Part shown: in pieces, positions 14,214 to 15,117 of the stretch
Layout of the letters: every line of letters begins with the position of its first letter
Numbering within the stretch: position 1 is the stretch's first letter
DNA from: Eimeria necatrix
Taxonomy: Eukaryota > Apicomplexa > Conoidasida > Eucoccidiorida > Eimeriidae
Reading direction: 5' to 3'
Assembly (NCBI RefSeq): GCF_000499385.1
Contig: NW_013654599.1
Span: 1-15,117 of the forward strand
Length of the DNA stretch: 15,117 nucleotides
The notes under the pieces: model-generated
The model's database searches: none
Told to the model about the DNA's origin: nothing
What the model saw: the letters and a program-made list of their open reading frames with translations, nothing else
Program-made: the position numbers and the translations under genes

Positions 14214-14338
14214 CTAAACCCAAGGCCCTTACCCTCAGGCACCTATCGGTTGCTTCTTCACCCTAAACCCTAAACAGCAAACCCTAAACCCTAAACCCTG
14301 AACCCTAAACCCTAAACCCTAAACCCTAAAAGGCGCAC
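14214..14338 (-). other. 125-nt intron of Armadillo-like gene, mostly telomere-type repeats
   Basis: It begins GTGCGCC and runs at once into TTTAGGG heptamers on the transcript strand (AAACCCT on plus, 14261-14330). It ends CCTTGGGTTTAG, so the acceptor AG may itself derive from a heptamer. The orientation is opposite to that of the array at 13276-13343 in the same gene. Confidence 0.55.
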
Positions 14339-14399
14339 GAATTCAGGAGGCAGTGCAGCGAGGTAAGAAGAGACTCGAAGGGCTTCTTTAAGAACTGTC
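14339..14399 (-). CDS. Exon of Armadillo-like gene (most upstream seen)
   Basis: The acceptor is among the best in the window: TTTTTTCTTTTTACAG before 14399. The 61-nt exon has one nucleotide plus 20 codons, reading TVLKEALRVSSYLAALPPEF in amphipathic-helix style, and ends in phase 0 at GAATTC|GTGCGC. It needs two nucleotides from an earlier exon, not found among the repeats to the right, so the gene probably extends beyond the window. Confidence 0.62.
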
Positions 14400-14660
14400 C
14401 TGTAAAAAGAAAAAACAAAAAATAAAAAAGTGTTTTATAAAATTGTCTCCAAAAAATAAACCATTTGCTAGGGTTTAGGGTTTAGGGTTTAGGGCATAGG
14501 GCTAGGGTTTGGGGTTTAAAAAAGGGCCTGACCTAGCAGCGCTAGAAGCAACAGTTTAGGGTTTAGGGTGGAGAAAACAAGGGTTTAGGGTTTGAGTTTA
14601 GGGTTTAGGGTTTAGGGCTTGGGGTTTACTATCAAGAATTTAGCGTCTAGGGTTTAGATG
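14400..14660. other. Intron-like AT-rich stretch and degenerate telomere-type arrays
   Basis: 14400-14465 is T-rich on the minus strand and serves as the polypyrimidine tract of the exon at 14399. Beyond it TTTAGGG arrays (14468-14515, 14552-14570, 14580-14630) alternate with short islands. No further exon is convincing. Confidence 0.6.
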
Positions 14661-15117
14661 CAAGGGTTTAGGGTTTAGAAGCAAGGGTTTGGTCTATACA
14701 AGCTAGTGCTGGGTTTAGCAGCAAGGGTTTAGGACTTACAACGAGTGGGTTTTAGCAGCAAGGGTTTAGGATTTAGCAGCAAGGGTTTAGGGTTGAGCAG
14801 CAAGGGTTTAGGGCTTAGCAGCAAGGGTTTAGGGTTATCGTCGTTCCCAAATCCCAAATCGTCGTTCCCAAATCCCAACTCGTCGTTCCCAAATCCCAAA
14901 TCCAGCAAGGGTTTAGGGTTTAGCAGCAAGGGTTTAGGGTTTAGCAGCAAGGGTTTAGGGTTGAGCAGCAAGGGTTTAGGGTTTAGCAGCAAGGGTTTAG
15001 GATTTAGCAGCGAGTAGGATTTAGCAGCAAGGGTTTAGGGTTTAGCAGCAAGGGTTAAGGGTTTAGCAGCAAGGGTTTAGGGTTTAGCAGCAAGGATTTA
15101 GGGTTGAGCAGCAAGGG
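14660..15117 (+). repeat. 21-bp higher-order telomere-type repeat
   Basis: The unit is two heptamers (TTTAGGG TTTAG..) plus AGCAGCAAGGG-type sequence, total 21 bp, repeated to the window end. Heptamer variants include GGTTGAG and GGATTTAG. At 14838-14901 a different 21-bp unit (TCGTCGTTCCC then AAATCCCAAA) occurs three times in the opposite heptamer orientation. Because 21 is a multiple of 3, frames stay open and repeat LLLNPKP; this is not evidence for a protein. Confidence 0.88.

Noticed and set aside
1352..15117. A true chromosome end in the window
   Set aside because: Heptamer arrays alternate in orientation many times and are interrupted by genes, so they are interstitial, not terminal.

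Overview
The window looks like nuclear DNA of a coccidian apicomplexan, most likely an Eimeria species. This is inferred from three things seen together: very many interstitial telomere-type heptamers (TTTAGGG/AAACCCT) in both orientations, abundant CAG/CTG tracts, and a gene full of poly-Gln and poly-Ala runs. Repeat-rich ('R') chromosome segments with telomere-like and CAG repeats are known in Eimeria. No rRNA, tRNA, CRISPR, virus-like or transposase gene was seen.

Most of the sequence is simple or higher-order repeat. The short unique islands between arrays are not all spacer: several read as small exons whose introns are largely telomere-type array. From left to right: 1-740, a roughly 60-bp AT-rich tandem repeat with a TTGCATGCAA palindrome; 773-1197, a regular array of GTGTACGTACAC palindromes; 1260-2690, CTG tracts and telomere-type arrays; 2691-6452, a proposed five-exon minus-strand gene; 6453-9300, degenerate arrays, A-rich and TTAATTAA DNA and CAG tracts; 9306-10120, a probable plus-strand gene 3' end; 10505-11216, a weaker minus-strand exon chain among AGCT-rich arrays; 12160-14399, the 3' part of a minus-strand Armadillo-like gene; 14400-15117, 21-bp telomere-derived higher-order repeats.

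The five-exon gene joins 6452-6241, 6026-5902, 5659-5532, 4891-4756 and 4045-2691. All junctions are phase-compatible with GT...AG borders. The predicted protein is about 651 aa: a soluble N-terminal region, a two-helix membrane hairpin, a basic stretch, and a Gln/Ala-rich tail ending in an acidic motif. The intron between exons 3 and 4 holds two 48-nt in-frame duplicates of the start of exon 4, each with its own splice signals, and a relic of the end of exon 3 whose donor is mutated.

The Armadillo-like gene joins 14399-14339, 14213-14128, 13432-13351, 12746-12689 and 12230-12160. Each of its introns is built from a different simple repeat.

All splice models come from reading signals, frames and phases by eye. 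With short exons, chance phase agreement is possible, so confidences are moderate. RNA-seq would settle most of them.
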